From the NCBI GenBank assembly GCA_963696325.1, contig CAVOJV010000006.1:124001-188000 (forward strand): a DNA stretch of 64,000 bases, in the 5' to 3' direction. Of this stretch, positions 48,428 to 59,435 are shown one piece after another. The position numbers were made by a program, and so were the translations under genes. Position 1 is the first letter of the stretch; each line of letters begins with the position of its first letter. A model generated the notes under the pieces. That model had not been told where the DNA came from. It searched no databases and was given only the letters and a program-made list of their open reading frames with translations. Source of the DNA: CAVOJV01 sp963696325 (GTDB lineage Bacteria > Pseudomonadota > Gammaproteobacteria > Competibacterales > Competibacteraceae).

Positions 48428-51400
48428 CTAGCTTCCCCAGCTCACCTCAACCCGCGCCTGGCCCGACAAGCCACGCAGCCTGACCCATCCCCGGGCGGCG
48501 TCGAAGTCCGTCCAGTCCTTGCCGTTGACCTTGACGCCGGCAATCGCGGCAGAGGTCGGATGGCGCAGGACCAGCACCACCTCGCGAGGCGGGTTTCGCG
48601 ACGGCAGGGTTACCGTGGCCGCGAGGCGACCGTGCTCCACGTCGGACACGAACTCGTATCCCACCGGGCCAAAATGGGTCGGGGCGTTCCGCACCGCGAT
48701 CCGTTTCCCCTGCTCCAGCCAGGCCCTGGGCGTCGCCCGCGCCAGCCACAGCACATCGCCCTCTTCCATCACCAGCATCATGCGGAGACGCTCCAGGAAG
48801 CACGATTCCTCGAACAGCTTGTCGGGCGGGCCGGCCGTGGTGTGCTCGCGGAAGGTGTATTCGCCCGGCATGATATCGACCGCATACTGGTTGAGCATCG
48901 AGCGGAGGAAGTTGGGCGCATCATCGGCTGCCAGGTGAATATTGGCGTGGCGCTCCAGGCCGCATTGATATTGCCAGCTCGCGCGCGCAAACCAGTCCTT
49001 CTCCGCGTCGAAGCCCGGCGTGCGCGCGGCCACCTTCTCGTTCTCGAGCAGCAACCGGTCTTCGAGGACGTCCAGGTGCCCCTGGACACGCGGGTCGCCC
49101 GGCGACAGGAGTCCGGCCGGGCTGAGCAATGGATCGGCGGACTGGACCGTATCCCAGTAGATGGCCCCGACATGCCCCTGGCAGCGGCGCCAACCCCAGG
49201 CCCCGGCGGCAAACCCTCGCACGTAGGGCGCGAAGGGAATAAACGAGTGGTAGGTGCCATCCCGCACGGCGACCACCGGCGTGAGCGCGATGGAGCGATC
49301 AATGGCCGCGACCAGGTCCTTGCGGTAAGCCTCCGCTTCGAGCGCCATGCGGGCGCCTTCCGTCGGGTCAATCCGCGCCAGCATCTCCGCCATGGATTTG
49401 ACCCCCAGCCAGTAATAGGCCTCCGACTCGTAATACTGCATGTGCATCGAGAGGCTGTCCGGCGTGACCACGTGCGCCGGCTGCAAGCCCTTGCTCCAAA
49501 GGCGCTGCCCGCCGGGAAGATTATTCGCCAAGAGGCGGCGCTGGCGCAGAATCCATTCAGCGTTCGCCTTCATCCGCGGGGCGTTGGTCTTGAGCCAGGC
49601 AAGGTCGCCCGTGAGCCGGAAATGCTCGGCCAAAGCGAACATGATGGCGCCCGGTCCCATGGAGTGAACCGCGTCCATGTGTCCGCCCGCGCCGTCCGGG
49701 CCGACGGCATGGGTGAGGCATCCCAGCCCGTCCGAGAAATGGCCGAGCGGCCGGTCGGGCTTCGACAACGGGTGGGTGCCTTTGGCCGAGCCCGGTTGCA
49801 GGGGCAGGCTCAGCCATTGGTCCAGGCCGTCCGCGGCTTCCTGGTGCATGCCTTGCAGGTCCAGTGCGCGCAAAATCATGTAGGTCTCCGACGCGAGGAT
49901 GCCGAACGGAAAGTCGTTGAAGCGCCACCGGCCCTCGGCATCCTGTGACCGAGTGCCGCAGGAGGTGCCACGCGCCGAGGTTCCACTGTGCCGTAAGCTC
50001 TGCGGAGGGAAGCTCAACTTCCATCGCCGGCGCAAAGGGCGGCAGAGGAAGCGGCGGCAGATTGGTGCCCCGCATCGCTGTCACTGCGCCGATCCATGTC
50101 TGTTCCGCATGAGCGCGGGTCCGTTGGCGAATGGTGGCCAGTTGCTTTGCGCCGAGCTCCAGCACGAACTCCCGCGCGGTCTTCGCCGAGCGAAGCCAGG
50201 GCGAAGGGCGGCTCCGAAGGTTGCGGCGGCGGGGCAGCCGCCGGCTGCGAGTAGAAATGCCACACGTCCGGATGGCCCGCCGCATCCGGGTGCGGGTTGC
50301 CGGCATGGATGGAATCCACCACCTCACGCGTCAGGTCCCAGGTCCGCCCGCCGGCCTCGGTTTCAGTGATGGCCAGCTCGACAATCGTCGTGTCGCAAGA
50401 ATGGTCTCCTCCTTGGCGCCGACCACGAGCGACACCATGTCGCCGCTCTCGACCGCCGCTTCGAGGCGCTTTCCGGCCTCGGCGTTGCCTGGGATCTTCT
50501 GCGAGCCGCCGGTGCCGATGTCGCCGCGCGCCAGGACCTCCCGGCGGGTGCTGGCTGTCACGCACAATCGCCCATTCGATGCCGTTGCCGCCCTGGGCGT
50601 CGCCCATCGCCACGCTTGCCCTGATGCTTACTCGGCCCCGGACCGGGCTGCGCCAGCCAACGGCCACATCGCGGTCCGGCGACGGGTGCATGGCGACACA
50701 CCGCGCGGGGATTCGCAGGTCGCCCGCGACGCCCGGCTCGCTCGCCGGGTTGGCGCCGAACCAGGGTGTCTCGCCCGTGGACCAGCCCCGCACGAGTGGC
50801 ACGCCCGGGATCGCATCCACCTTTGTGGCGAGCAGTGCCTTGGGTGGCGGCGCGTCAGCGACGGGCGTGGCGATGGCCGGCGGCTGCTTGATCCCGGCGG
50901 CGCGGACGAAGAACCCATATTCGGGAGCCAGGATCGGTCCTTGTTCGAGGTCTGCGGCCAGGAAAGAGAAGCTGCCCGACGTGGTCCATACGGTAACGAT
51001 GGTCCGCGCCACATCCTCAGCCTGGGCATGATAGGGCCACACCCGACGCCACCGTGAATCGCCAATGTAAAGCAACTGAAACCGCACGCCCCGGCGCGCG
51101 CCCGCTGCTTGTAGCCTCCCCCGCTGCTCTTCCGCAGCAGCCGTCCGGGTAGAAATGCCCGCTGTCTCCTCCCCATTTCGAGCTTCGGTATTCGGATTTC
51201 CTTCGGACTTCGGATTTCGGCCTTCGGATTTCACTCTCCCTTCCCGCCCGCCGACCGCCAAGCCCCCGCCCCGGTGATCTTCGTCCCCTTATCTCCCCCC
51301 AGAGCCCGGAGCTTCGCCAACCGGCCATCATAGACCTCAATGTGCCCGTCATAGGCCAGTGGCGCGCGGGCCGGCTCGTATCCCCACTCGACTTCCACGT

Positions 51401-52001
51401 CCATTTGCTTCCATTGATCCGCTACGAATGCCTGCAGCGCGGGCACCGCGAAGGCCGACGCTTCTTTCGGACCGCGCACCGCTACCACCACGCCCCAGGT
51501 ATCCACCGGGATGGCGTAGGAATAGGTGCGACCATCCGCGCTCACCTCCGGCGCGGCGGCCTCCTTGACCGTGCGCGGGTTCCACCACGTATGCGCGGTG
51601 TCATCCTGGCCGTTGAAACAGGAGACCACCAATTGCTCCGGCGCGGGTTTGTTCTTCGCCTTTCGCGGCCAGGAGAGCACCAGCCGCCGCACCGGCCGCA
51701 CCTCTTCCCACAGCAACCCGCAAAGCGCCTGCTTGACTGCGGGGGCGTTCGTGTTCACCGGTTGGTCGAATGGGAGGTTCGCGTGCTGCATGAGCAGGAC
51801 CCACGCCTCCGGCGGGTTTTGCTCCGCCGGCCGGTCGGCCCGGTAAAGATAGGCGCTGGGGGCAATGTCCGCCGGTTGGCCTGCCAGCTTGTCCACCTCC
51901 GCCGGCACCGGCCCGGCCATGACCGCTCGCACACACGCCGCTCCAGCCCATAATCCCACCACGAGGCGCCTGGTCCAAAGAAGGGTCGTCGAGTTGCCCA
52001 T
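48428..52001 (-). pseudogene. large secreted six-hairpin glycosidase-like protein, frameshifted, with internal repeat
   Basis: The start MGNSTTLLWTRRLVVGLW is a signal peptide. The N-terminal half (to about 51240) is beta-rich with AYDGHIEVYDGRLAKL; the middle resumes after a repeat at 51,170-51,240 with VRFQLLYIGDSRW and GPILAPEYGFFVRA; the C-terminal half (50035-48428) has NDFPFGILASETYMILRALD and HSMGPGAIMFALAEHFRLTG, an alpha/alpha-barrel as in glycoside hydrolases. Shifts near 51240, 50565, 50405, 50185 and 49950 break it. It may instead be two genes split at 51231. Sugar substrate unknown. Confidence 0.62.
51170..51240. repeat. in-gene TTCGGATTTC tandem repeat
   Basis: The block repeats TTCGGATTTC-like units four or five times and codes for KSEGRNPKSEGNPN-type sequence on the minus strand. 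Such strings are an interspersed repeat of PVC genomes. Here it lies inside the glycosidase-like gene, joining two conserved parts. Confidence 0.65.
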
Positions 52002-52719
52002 AGGCAGGCGAGGGTTGCCGAGACCGAGACCCGACGCAAGCTCCCGCACGCGGTAATGCAGAATGCAGAATGAAGAATGCAGAAGCTTGACCTTACGAGG
52101 GCCTTGCCGTGCCATTGCCGGGTATTCTGCATTCTCCATTCTGCCTTCTGCATTCACCCCAAGGTGGCTTTGTTGGCGCTTTGTGGGAGCCTTGTGGGAG
52201 CCTTGTAGGCGCATTAGGGTCGCATTAGGGTGGCCTTAGGGTGGCTTTAGGGTGGCTTTAGGGTCGCAATCAGTTGGCTAGCAACAGGCCTTGGGTGGCA
52301 TTGATGTCGCATTGATGTCGCATGAGGTGGCTTCGCCCGGCCTTTCTTCATTCTGCCTTCTGCCTTCTGCATTCGCCCCGAGGTGGCCTTGGGTGGCTTT
52401 GTGCGGATTTTCGAGGTCCGAAGTTGGATGCTGGATGTTGGATGCTCGGTGTTTTCCATAAGCATCCCGAATACATCTCCCCTATCCCGCCGCCCTCGGG
52501 GTGGTCTGGGGGTACCATGGTACCACCCTGGTACCGTCCTATACCCGTAGAACACTCCCAAAGCGCCATTTTTGATCAGTCAAGCTTATCCAAAGCTCGA
52601 AAGCTGATTGCAGGGCCTGTCGCCAAGAGGCGCAAAGTGCAAAAGGGATGGGAATTGGGCCTTCTTTTGCGCCTTTTCGCGGCTAACTCATTTACCTCCA
52701 GAGGTTTAGAGCTAAAGCA
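52002..52719. repeat. intergenic repeat field
   Basis: Several low-complexity repeat families lie together: ATGCAGAATG and TTCTGCCTTCTGCATTC units (52,050-52,150; 52,340-52,375), GTGGGAGCCTT doublets (52,183-52,210), TTAGGGTGGC units (52,215-52,265), TTGATGTCGCA doublets (52,300-52,322) and GGTACCATGGTACC with a further GGTACC copy near 52,512-52,535. No gene is recognised. Confidence 0.6.
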
Positions 52720-53378
52720 TCAAGGCAGAAATGTTCCCTCCGCCTTGGTTTGCCCCGCCGTAGCCTTGGCGGAGGGTGGGCCACGCCGCGCTTTGCCCAT
52801 CATGCACAGCGTTTCGAGAATCTCGCCCACGTCCGCCGCCCTGGCCCGGGCGGAGCGCTTGGCTATCTCGGCGGCTGTCACCGGCTCCTTCACCCTTGCC
52901 ACGACTGTGCTCACCGCCTTGACCCGCTCGGACAACGTCTTCGGCCAAGCCAGCTTCCGGGCCCGCTTCGTCCTGGACTTGGCTTCCGGCTCAAGCTCGA
53001 CCGCCAAGGGGTCTGCCGGGGCTGAGCACCGCTTGGGTTTTGGTAATCGGGCCGCAGCCAGCGCACCAAACCCGACGCCTCCTCCTTCGCCCGTTCTGCG
53101 TTCAGCGCTACCAGCCGCTCCAGGATTTCCGTGTCCGTCAGCGTCGGCGGCCAGCCGTAGGCCGCGAAGACCGCCGCGTCCAAATCATCGTGAAGCTGCC
53201 GGAGCACCGACACCAGGCCCGCTTCATGAATCTGTTTCTCCTTCGCGTTCAGCGCCTGATTGGCGCGCAGCTTCTCCAGGACGTTATACAGCCCCGTCAG
53301 CGTCAGGCCGAAATTTTGGGCACGCTTCCGGTGCGTGTCCAACTGCTCAGCAATTTGGCGAATGCGTTCCTGGACGGC
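52720..53378 (-). pseudogene. C-terminal fragment of an MmeI-like (type IIL) DNA methyltransferase, copy 1
   Basis: Starting directly after the cysK stop: ERIRQIAEQLDTHRKRAQ, GLYNVLEKLRANQALNAKEK, GLVSVLRQLHDDLDAAVFAA-YGWPPTLTD, then after a shift PWPKTLSERVKAVST-like sequence and ETLCMMGKARRG. This is the tail that follows the methylase domain in MmeI-like enzymes. The nuclease, methylase and most of the recognition domain are absent. Two shorter copies lie at 59,285 and 62,447. Confidence 0.65.
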
Positions 53379-53394
53379 AAAGGAGCAACTCGCG

Positions 53395-54359
<965 letters not shown>

Positions 54360-54384
54360 GTTTGTCTTTCTCTTTCGGTTTGAC

Positions 54385-55212
54385 TTACAGGTTTTGGGCG
54401 TAGGCAATGAACTGCCGATATTCGTCCAGGATCGTCCGCAGGGCGACCGCCAGGGCGGCTTCCTGCAAATACTGTGGCGCTTGGTGGGGCGTCTCCAGGA
54501 TGACCTCAAAGGGGCGCGGCTTTATCCCGGGCGGCGCGCGGAGCACCCCCTCGTAGCCCTCGCGAATAATGCCATTGCGGGCGGGAAAGCCATCAATGGT
54601 GCCGCTTTGGTTCACGGGCAGGAACTCGCCGGCAGCCGCCAGCGCCGGCCCTACGAGATAACGCGTGAGCAGCGCACCGTGCGCGTAGCCATAGAAGCCG
54701 TCGCTGGTGTCGTCGGTATGCAGCGAGATGATGCCGTTGAAGGCGTGCGAGGACAGTTCCGACTCCAACAGCCGCACTTCCGGCTCGCGGGAGTTGCGCC
54801 AGAACTCCCGGTTCAGGTCTTTCCCGTTGCGGTTTTGGCGCGTGTTGTCTTCGAACCCGGTCGGGTTGCAGACCGGGTAAAGGAACAGGCAATAGCCGCG
54901 GGCAATGTCGGGCTTCTCCTCCAGCAACCGTACAAAGCGCAGCAGGGCAAAGGAGCTGGCGGGTTCGTCGCCATGGACGCCGGCGAAGATGCCAACCCGC
55001 AGAGGCTCAGCACCTCCCTGTGGTCCCAGGAACAGATAGCGCGGCAAGGCATGGCTTTGCCCGGCCAACTCAAACCGGCCTGGCTGGCACGCGATGAGGC
55101 TTGTCGAATGGCGGGCGATTTCATCGAGTGGCGCTGTCAGGGCTTCAAGGGAGCGATGGGCAGAGCGTTCCATGGGCTGGCGCGATGGCGTGGTCTGATA
55201 GGCAGTAGGCAT
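54385..55212 (-). CDS. M14 family zinc carboxypeptidase/deacylase
   Basis: About 275 residues, start MPTAYQTTPSRQPMERS. Zinc ligands HGDEP and SLHTDD, with NPTGFEDNTRQNRNGKDLNR between them, identify an M14 fold like succinylglutamate desuccinylase/aspartoacylase or murein peptide amidase relatives. It is intact and lies between cysK and a prepilin gene. It may recycle acylated amino acids or wall peptides; substrate unknown. Confidence 0.85.
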   Translation of the reverse strand: MPTAYQTTPSRQPMERSAHRSLEALTAPLDEIARHSTSLIACQPGRFELAGQSHALPRYLFLGPQGGAEPLRVGIFAGVHGDEPASSFALLRFVRLLEEKPDIARGYCLFLYPVCNPTGFEDNTRQNRNGKDLNREFWRNSREPEVRLLESELSSHAFNGIISLHTDDTSDGFYGYAHGALLTRYLVGPALAAAGEFLPVNQSGTIDGFPARNGIIREGYEGVLRAPPGIKPRPFEVILETPHQAPQYLQEAALAVALRTILDEYRQFIAYAQNL

Positions 55213-55226
55213 GGTGTGTCCCCCGG

Positions 55227-56135
55227 TCAGTTGAGGTCGCTGGTGATCTGGTAACGCCGCCAATTGTTGTCCTGCTCGGTCCGCCAGGTGCGGTTCGTGA
55301 GACTGCCACTGGCATGGCCGTCGGCATAGGTGATGTTGGCCGTCCCCTTGGGATGACGTCCCAGCATTCGGGCCTGGGAACTGTTATCAAAGGCCCACGG
55401 CTGCGGATACATTCCGCCACGGGAGGCGGTGCCGTCGGAACGTCCCGCGTCGCCCAGCATGATGAAGTCACTGGGGCGGCGCAGAGAACTCATGGTAACA
55501 CCATCATTGAAGCCGAAATCCGGGTGGGCTTGAAACCAGGCTTGCTGGGACGCCCCGGGCAGGTTCGCTTCATTGTGGTTGTTGCCGTAATCCGTGTTGA
55601 ACCACGCGCCGGGCGCCGGAGCAGCCCATTTGGGCGCAATCGGGCAGGCGAAAATATTCGTGCCTGCGCCGATGTAAGGCACCAACTGCTGCCGATACGA
55701 ATACGGCGCCCGGGCGTCCGCCGTATCCGGGGTGCCCGCTGGCGCCGTTCGCTCGGTCACATACGCCGGGAAATGATCGGTGTTGTCCGACAGAAAGCCC
55801 TGGTACGCCAGACCAATCTGGCGCACGTTGCTCAAGCAACTGGTCTGCCTCGCGGTACCTGTCGCCCTCGCCAGGCTCGGCAACAGCAGGCTCGCCAAAA
55901 TGGCAATGATCGCGATGACCACCAGCAGTTCGATAAGGGTAAACGCTCGGCCCGATTTGGAGGTGTCTTTCTTCCGTCGGCCGAGGCCCTTCTGGTTGGC
56001 TCCCGCAGCCGCGTGGGTCTCCGCCTCGGCTCGGATCCAGAATTCCAGGTCTCGTCCGTGTGGCCGTCCGGCCTGTTCCCAAAGGCGGTAGGCGCGGTTA
56101 GTAACTTCGTTGTTTTGGATGATTTCAGTGCTCAT
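55227..56135 (-). CDS. DUF2934 domain fused to a type II pseudopilin (DUF1559-like)
   Basis: Residues 8-40 (NEVTNRAYRLWEQAGRPHG) match DUF2934, a small soluble domain usually found alone. After a basic linker comes a full prepilin start RAFTLIELLVVIAIIAILA at about residue 63, and a C-terminal domain of the kind that ends with DGHASGSL. The 62-residue leader is far longer than that of normal prepilins (5-25). It is intact in one frame. The fused start may be an artefact of a real start near 55960, yet the DUF2934 similarity makes the long form credible. Confidence 0.75.
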   Translation of the reverse strand: MSTEIIQNNEVTNRAYRLWEQAGRPHGRDLEFWIRAEAETHAAAGANQKGLGRRKKDTSKSGRAFTLIELLVVIAIIAILASLLLPSLARATGTARQTSCLSNVRQIGLAYQGFLSDNTDHFPAYVTERTAPAGTPDTADARAPYSYRQQLVPYIGAGTNIFACPIAPKWAAPAPGAWFNTDYGNNHNEANLPGASQQAWFQAHPDFGFNDGVTMSSLRRPSDFIMLGDAGRSDGTASRGGMYPQPWAFDNSSQARMLGRHPKGTANITYADGHASGSLTNRTWRTEQDNNWRRYQITSDLN

Positions 56136-56228
56136 AACTTATTCGATCTATTCTTTGTTTTACTGGTTGGTGGGCGGTGTCCCTCCCGGCTGCCGGTAGC
56201 GGCAGTCGTGGGCTCACCGCCCAAGTTT

Positions 56229-57531
<1,303 letters not shown>

Positions 57532-57619
57532 AGGTTCTTGGTATAATAATGATTGTTTGTGATCCGGCCTGGCCGAAGCCGGCCAGGCGCGGTTATTGAT
57601 TTCGTTGGGTTATTAAGGT

Positions 57620-58603
57620 TTAGAACTCCCATTTCGTCGTGATGCCCCAAACGCCGTTTGCGTCGTGGTTCAGCACGCCGCCAAAGTGACCGTAGCCCAC
57701 CGCGACGGTCATGTGGGGGTTGACGACATAGGCCGCGTCGAGGGTCCACCAATTCCCTGATTTGTGGATCAGCGGAGTGGGGGTGTAGTCGTTCGGCATC
57801 TGCTTGTATTCGGCCGCCAGGAGCAAGCGGTCCGTGACGAACACCACTATGTTGCCTTCAAACAGCAAGCTGTATGAGTCCGTGAAGCCGGCCAGCCCGT
57901 TCCACGCGCCTTTGGTCGCCCGCCCGCCGGCCTCCAACAGCACGGGCCGCGGCAGGAAGGTCAGCAGCTTCGAGGCGTAGAGCGTGAAGTCCTCGCCGTC
58001 ATGGTAATTGAGGCCGATGCTGTTCAGCGCGCCTCCCAGTTGGTCGTTGATCTCGCTGATCCCCTGATTGTTCTTGTAGTGCACCCCGGCCGTCAGGGCG
58101 GGAATCCACTTCTGCTCAAACTCGCCCTCCTTCAACAATTGCAGCCGGGCGTTGACGTTGTAGAGCCCTACCGAATCGTCGATCGCCGGGCCTCCCTGGA
58201 GGGCGATGTCCGTCGGCAGGTCTCCCAGCTCGAAGTTCTGGTAGCCGAAGCCCAGCTCCAGCCGCTTCCAGGGCGTCTCCGTGAGCGTGAACGCTTCCAG
58301 GTTCTGCCCGTGGCCCAGGTTGATATAGGCGAAGCCGACCGCCGGCCGGCCAAACGGCTCGCCGTCGCGCGGCGGGTTGACGAGGTAGGCGGACAGCGTG
58401 GAGAAGATGCCGCCATTGCCCTCGATCTGGTGCAGCGGCAGCGGGGGCGGCTTCTCCGCCTTGGCGGCGGCGGCATTGGTTTCCTGCGCTGCCAGCGGCC
58501 CGGCAGGCGCGGCCGCAACCAGCATGGCGGCAACGAGCGGCGCAAGCGAGGCGTGGTGGTTTATGACTGATTTGCGTATTCCGATAAACAAGGTGTTTTT
58601 CAT
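57620..58603 (-). CDS. DUF3034 family outer membrane protein
   Basis: A 327-residue exported protein: signal peptide (to about LAAQ at residue 40), then GGIFSTLSAYLVNPP and VGFAYINLGHGQNLEAF, which mark DUF3034, followed by alternating beta-strands to the final KWEF, typical of an outer membrane barrel. Function is unproven; its place between yezD and metY suggests uptake of a sulfur compound. It is intact. Confidence 0.82.
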   Translation of the reverse strand: MKNTLFIGIRKSVINHHASLAPLVAAMLVAAAPAGPLAAQETNAAAAKAEKPPPLPLHQIEGNGGIFSTLSAYLVNPPRDGEPFGRPAVGFAYINLGHGQNLEAFTLTETPWKRLELGFGYQNFELGDLPTDIALQGGPAIDDSVGLYNVNARLQLLKEGEFEQKWIPALTAGVHYKNNQGISEINDQLGGALNSIGLNYHDGEDFTLYASKLLTFLPRPVLLEAGGRATKGAWNGLAGFTDSYSLLFEGNIVVFVTDRLLLAAEYKQMPNDYTPTPLIHKSGNWWTLDAAYVVNPHMTVAVGYGHFGGVLNHDANGVWGITTKWEF

Positions 58604-58664
58604 TTACTGTTTTGGTGTTCTACAGAAAACCTCCGGTCGTCCGGTCAGCTTCGTTGTTAGGTTA

Positions 58665-58985
58665 TTATGGTTTTGTGTTGCCTCCAGTTGCCTGGTCGGC
58701 AGGGAAATCTTCTCCGGGTGCATCCTCGACAGAGGCCTCTTCAGCCGGAGGAACAAACCGGTGCTGAAAGTCCCCGATCTCGGATGCACCCGGGAAATGG
58801 GCTTTGGGTTCCGATTTGTCCAAACGCAGCTTCTCCGTCCGCTCGATCTGCACAACCCGGGAGTCGTGGACTACGATTTGCACGACGCCAAAGCGCATCG
58901 CCTCAACCTGGCCTTGGACCAGCCTCACCCACGAAGGCTCGATCTTCTCTTTTCCGGCTCTTAGAGCTGCTGTTCTCATAATCAT
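58665..58985 (-). CDS. YezD-like DUF2292 protein
   Basis: A 106-residue protein; residues 17-52 (WVRLVQGQVEAMRFGVVQI then VHDSRVVQIERTEKLRL) match DUF2292/YezD, a short family common at the head of cysteine and sulfate assimilation operons in bacteria. The C-terminal half is acidic and poorly conserved. Its start lies 33 bases from a palindromic site at 59019 that may be its operator. It is the first gene of the minus-strand sulfur cluster. Confidence 0.78.
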   Translation of the reverse strand: MIMRTAALRAGKEKIEPSWVRLVQGQVEAMRFGVVQIVVHDSRVVQIERTEKLRLDKSEPKAHFPGASEIGDFQHRFVPPAEEASVEDAPGEDFPADQATGGNTKP

Positions 58986-59018
58986 TCTGGTTTCAAACTG
59001 GAGGCAATATAGCGTAAT

Positions 59019-59028
59019 ATACTAGTAT
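59019..59028. promoter_or_regulatory. palindromic site ATACTAGTAT upstream of the sulfur cluster
   Basis: A perfect ten-base palindrome in AT-rich DNA just before yezD, about 34 bases from its ATG. Rrf2-type regulators such as CymR bind comparable sites near cysteine genes. No regulator gene is in view, so the assignment is tentative. Confidence 0.35.
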
Positions 59029-59284
59029 GTCCACTGAAATAGTAGAGATTATATGTAGTTATCATATAACACGCTATGATGCAATCACTTACAAATGTAA
59101 CTTTTTTCTGGAATGTGGATTATCAGCCTCTAAATGAAGTCGTTCTTGGGCGGCAACAGATGCGAAGGCATATCCTGGGGAGGGCGAGCGTCCTCGCAAG
59201 CCCTGACTTTCAAATCCTCCGGCAAGATTTGGGCTCACGCGGACGCTCGCCTTTCCTGCGAAGCGGGTTGGATGCTGTATCCTG

Positions 59285-59435
59285 GATTCCGCGCCGTAGC
59301 GTTAGCGGAGGTTGGGCCGCGCCGCGCTTTGCCCATCGCGCAGGGGGTTTCGAGAATCTCGCCTACGTCCGCCGGCTTGGCCCGGGTGAAATGCTTGGCC
59401 AACTCCGGGGCCGCCAGCTGCTCCTGCGCGGTCGC
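59285..59435 (-). pseudogene. MmeI-like C-terminal fragment, copy 2
   Basis: The minus strand reads AAPELAKHFTRAKPADVGEI and LETPCAMGKARRGPTSANAT, the last 50 or so residues of the same tail found at 52,720 and 62,447, including the end repeat with GCCGTAGC. It lies alone in an intergenic stretch and has no start. Confidence 0.6.

Noticed and set aside
48401..49948. 515-codon plus-strand frame opposite the glycosidase-like gene
   Set aside because: Shadow frame; the minus strand has coherent protein with an alpha/alpha-barrel signature.
51170..52380. CRISPR array
   Set aside because: The repeats are short, directly adjacent or irregular and have no uniform spacers; no cas gene is present.
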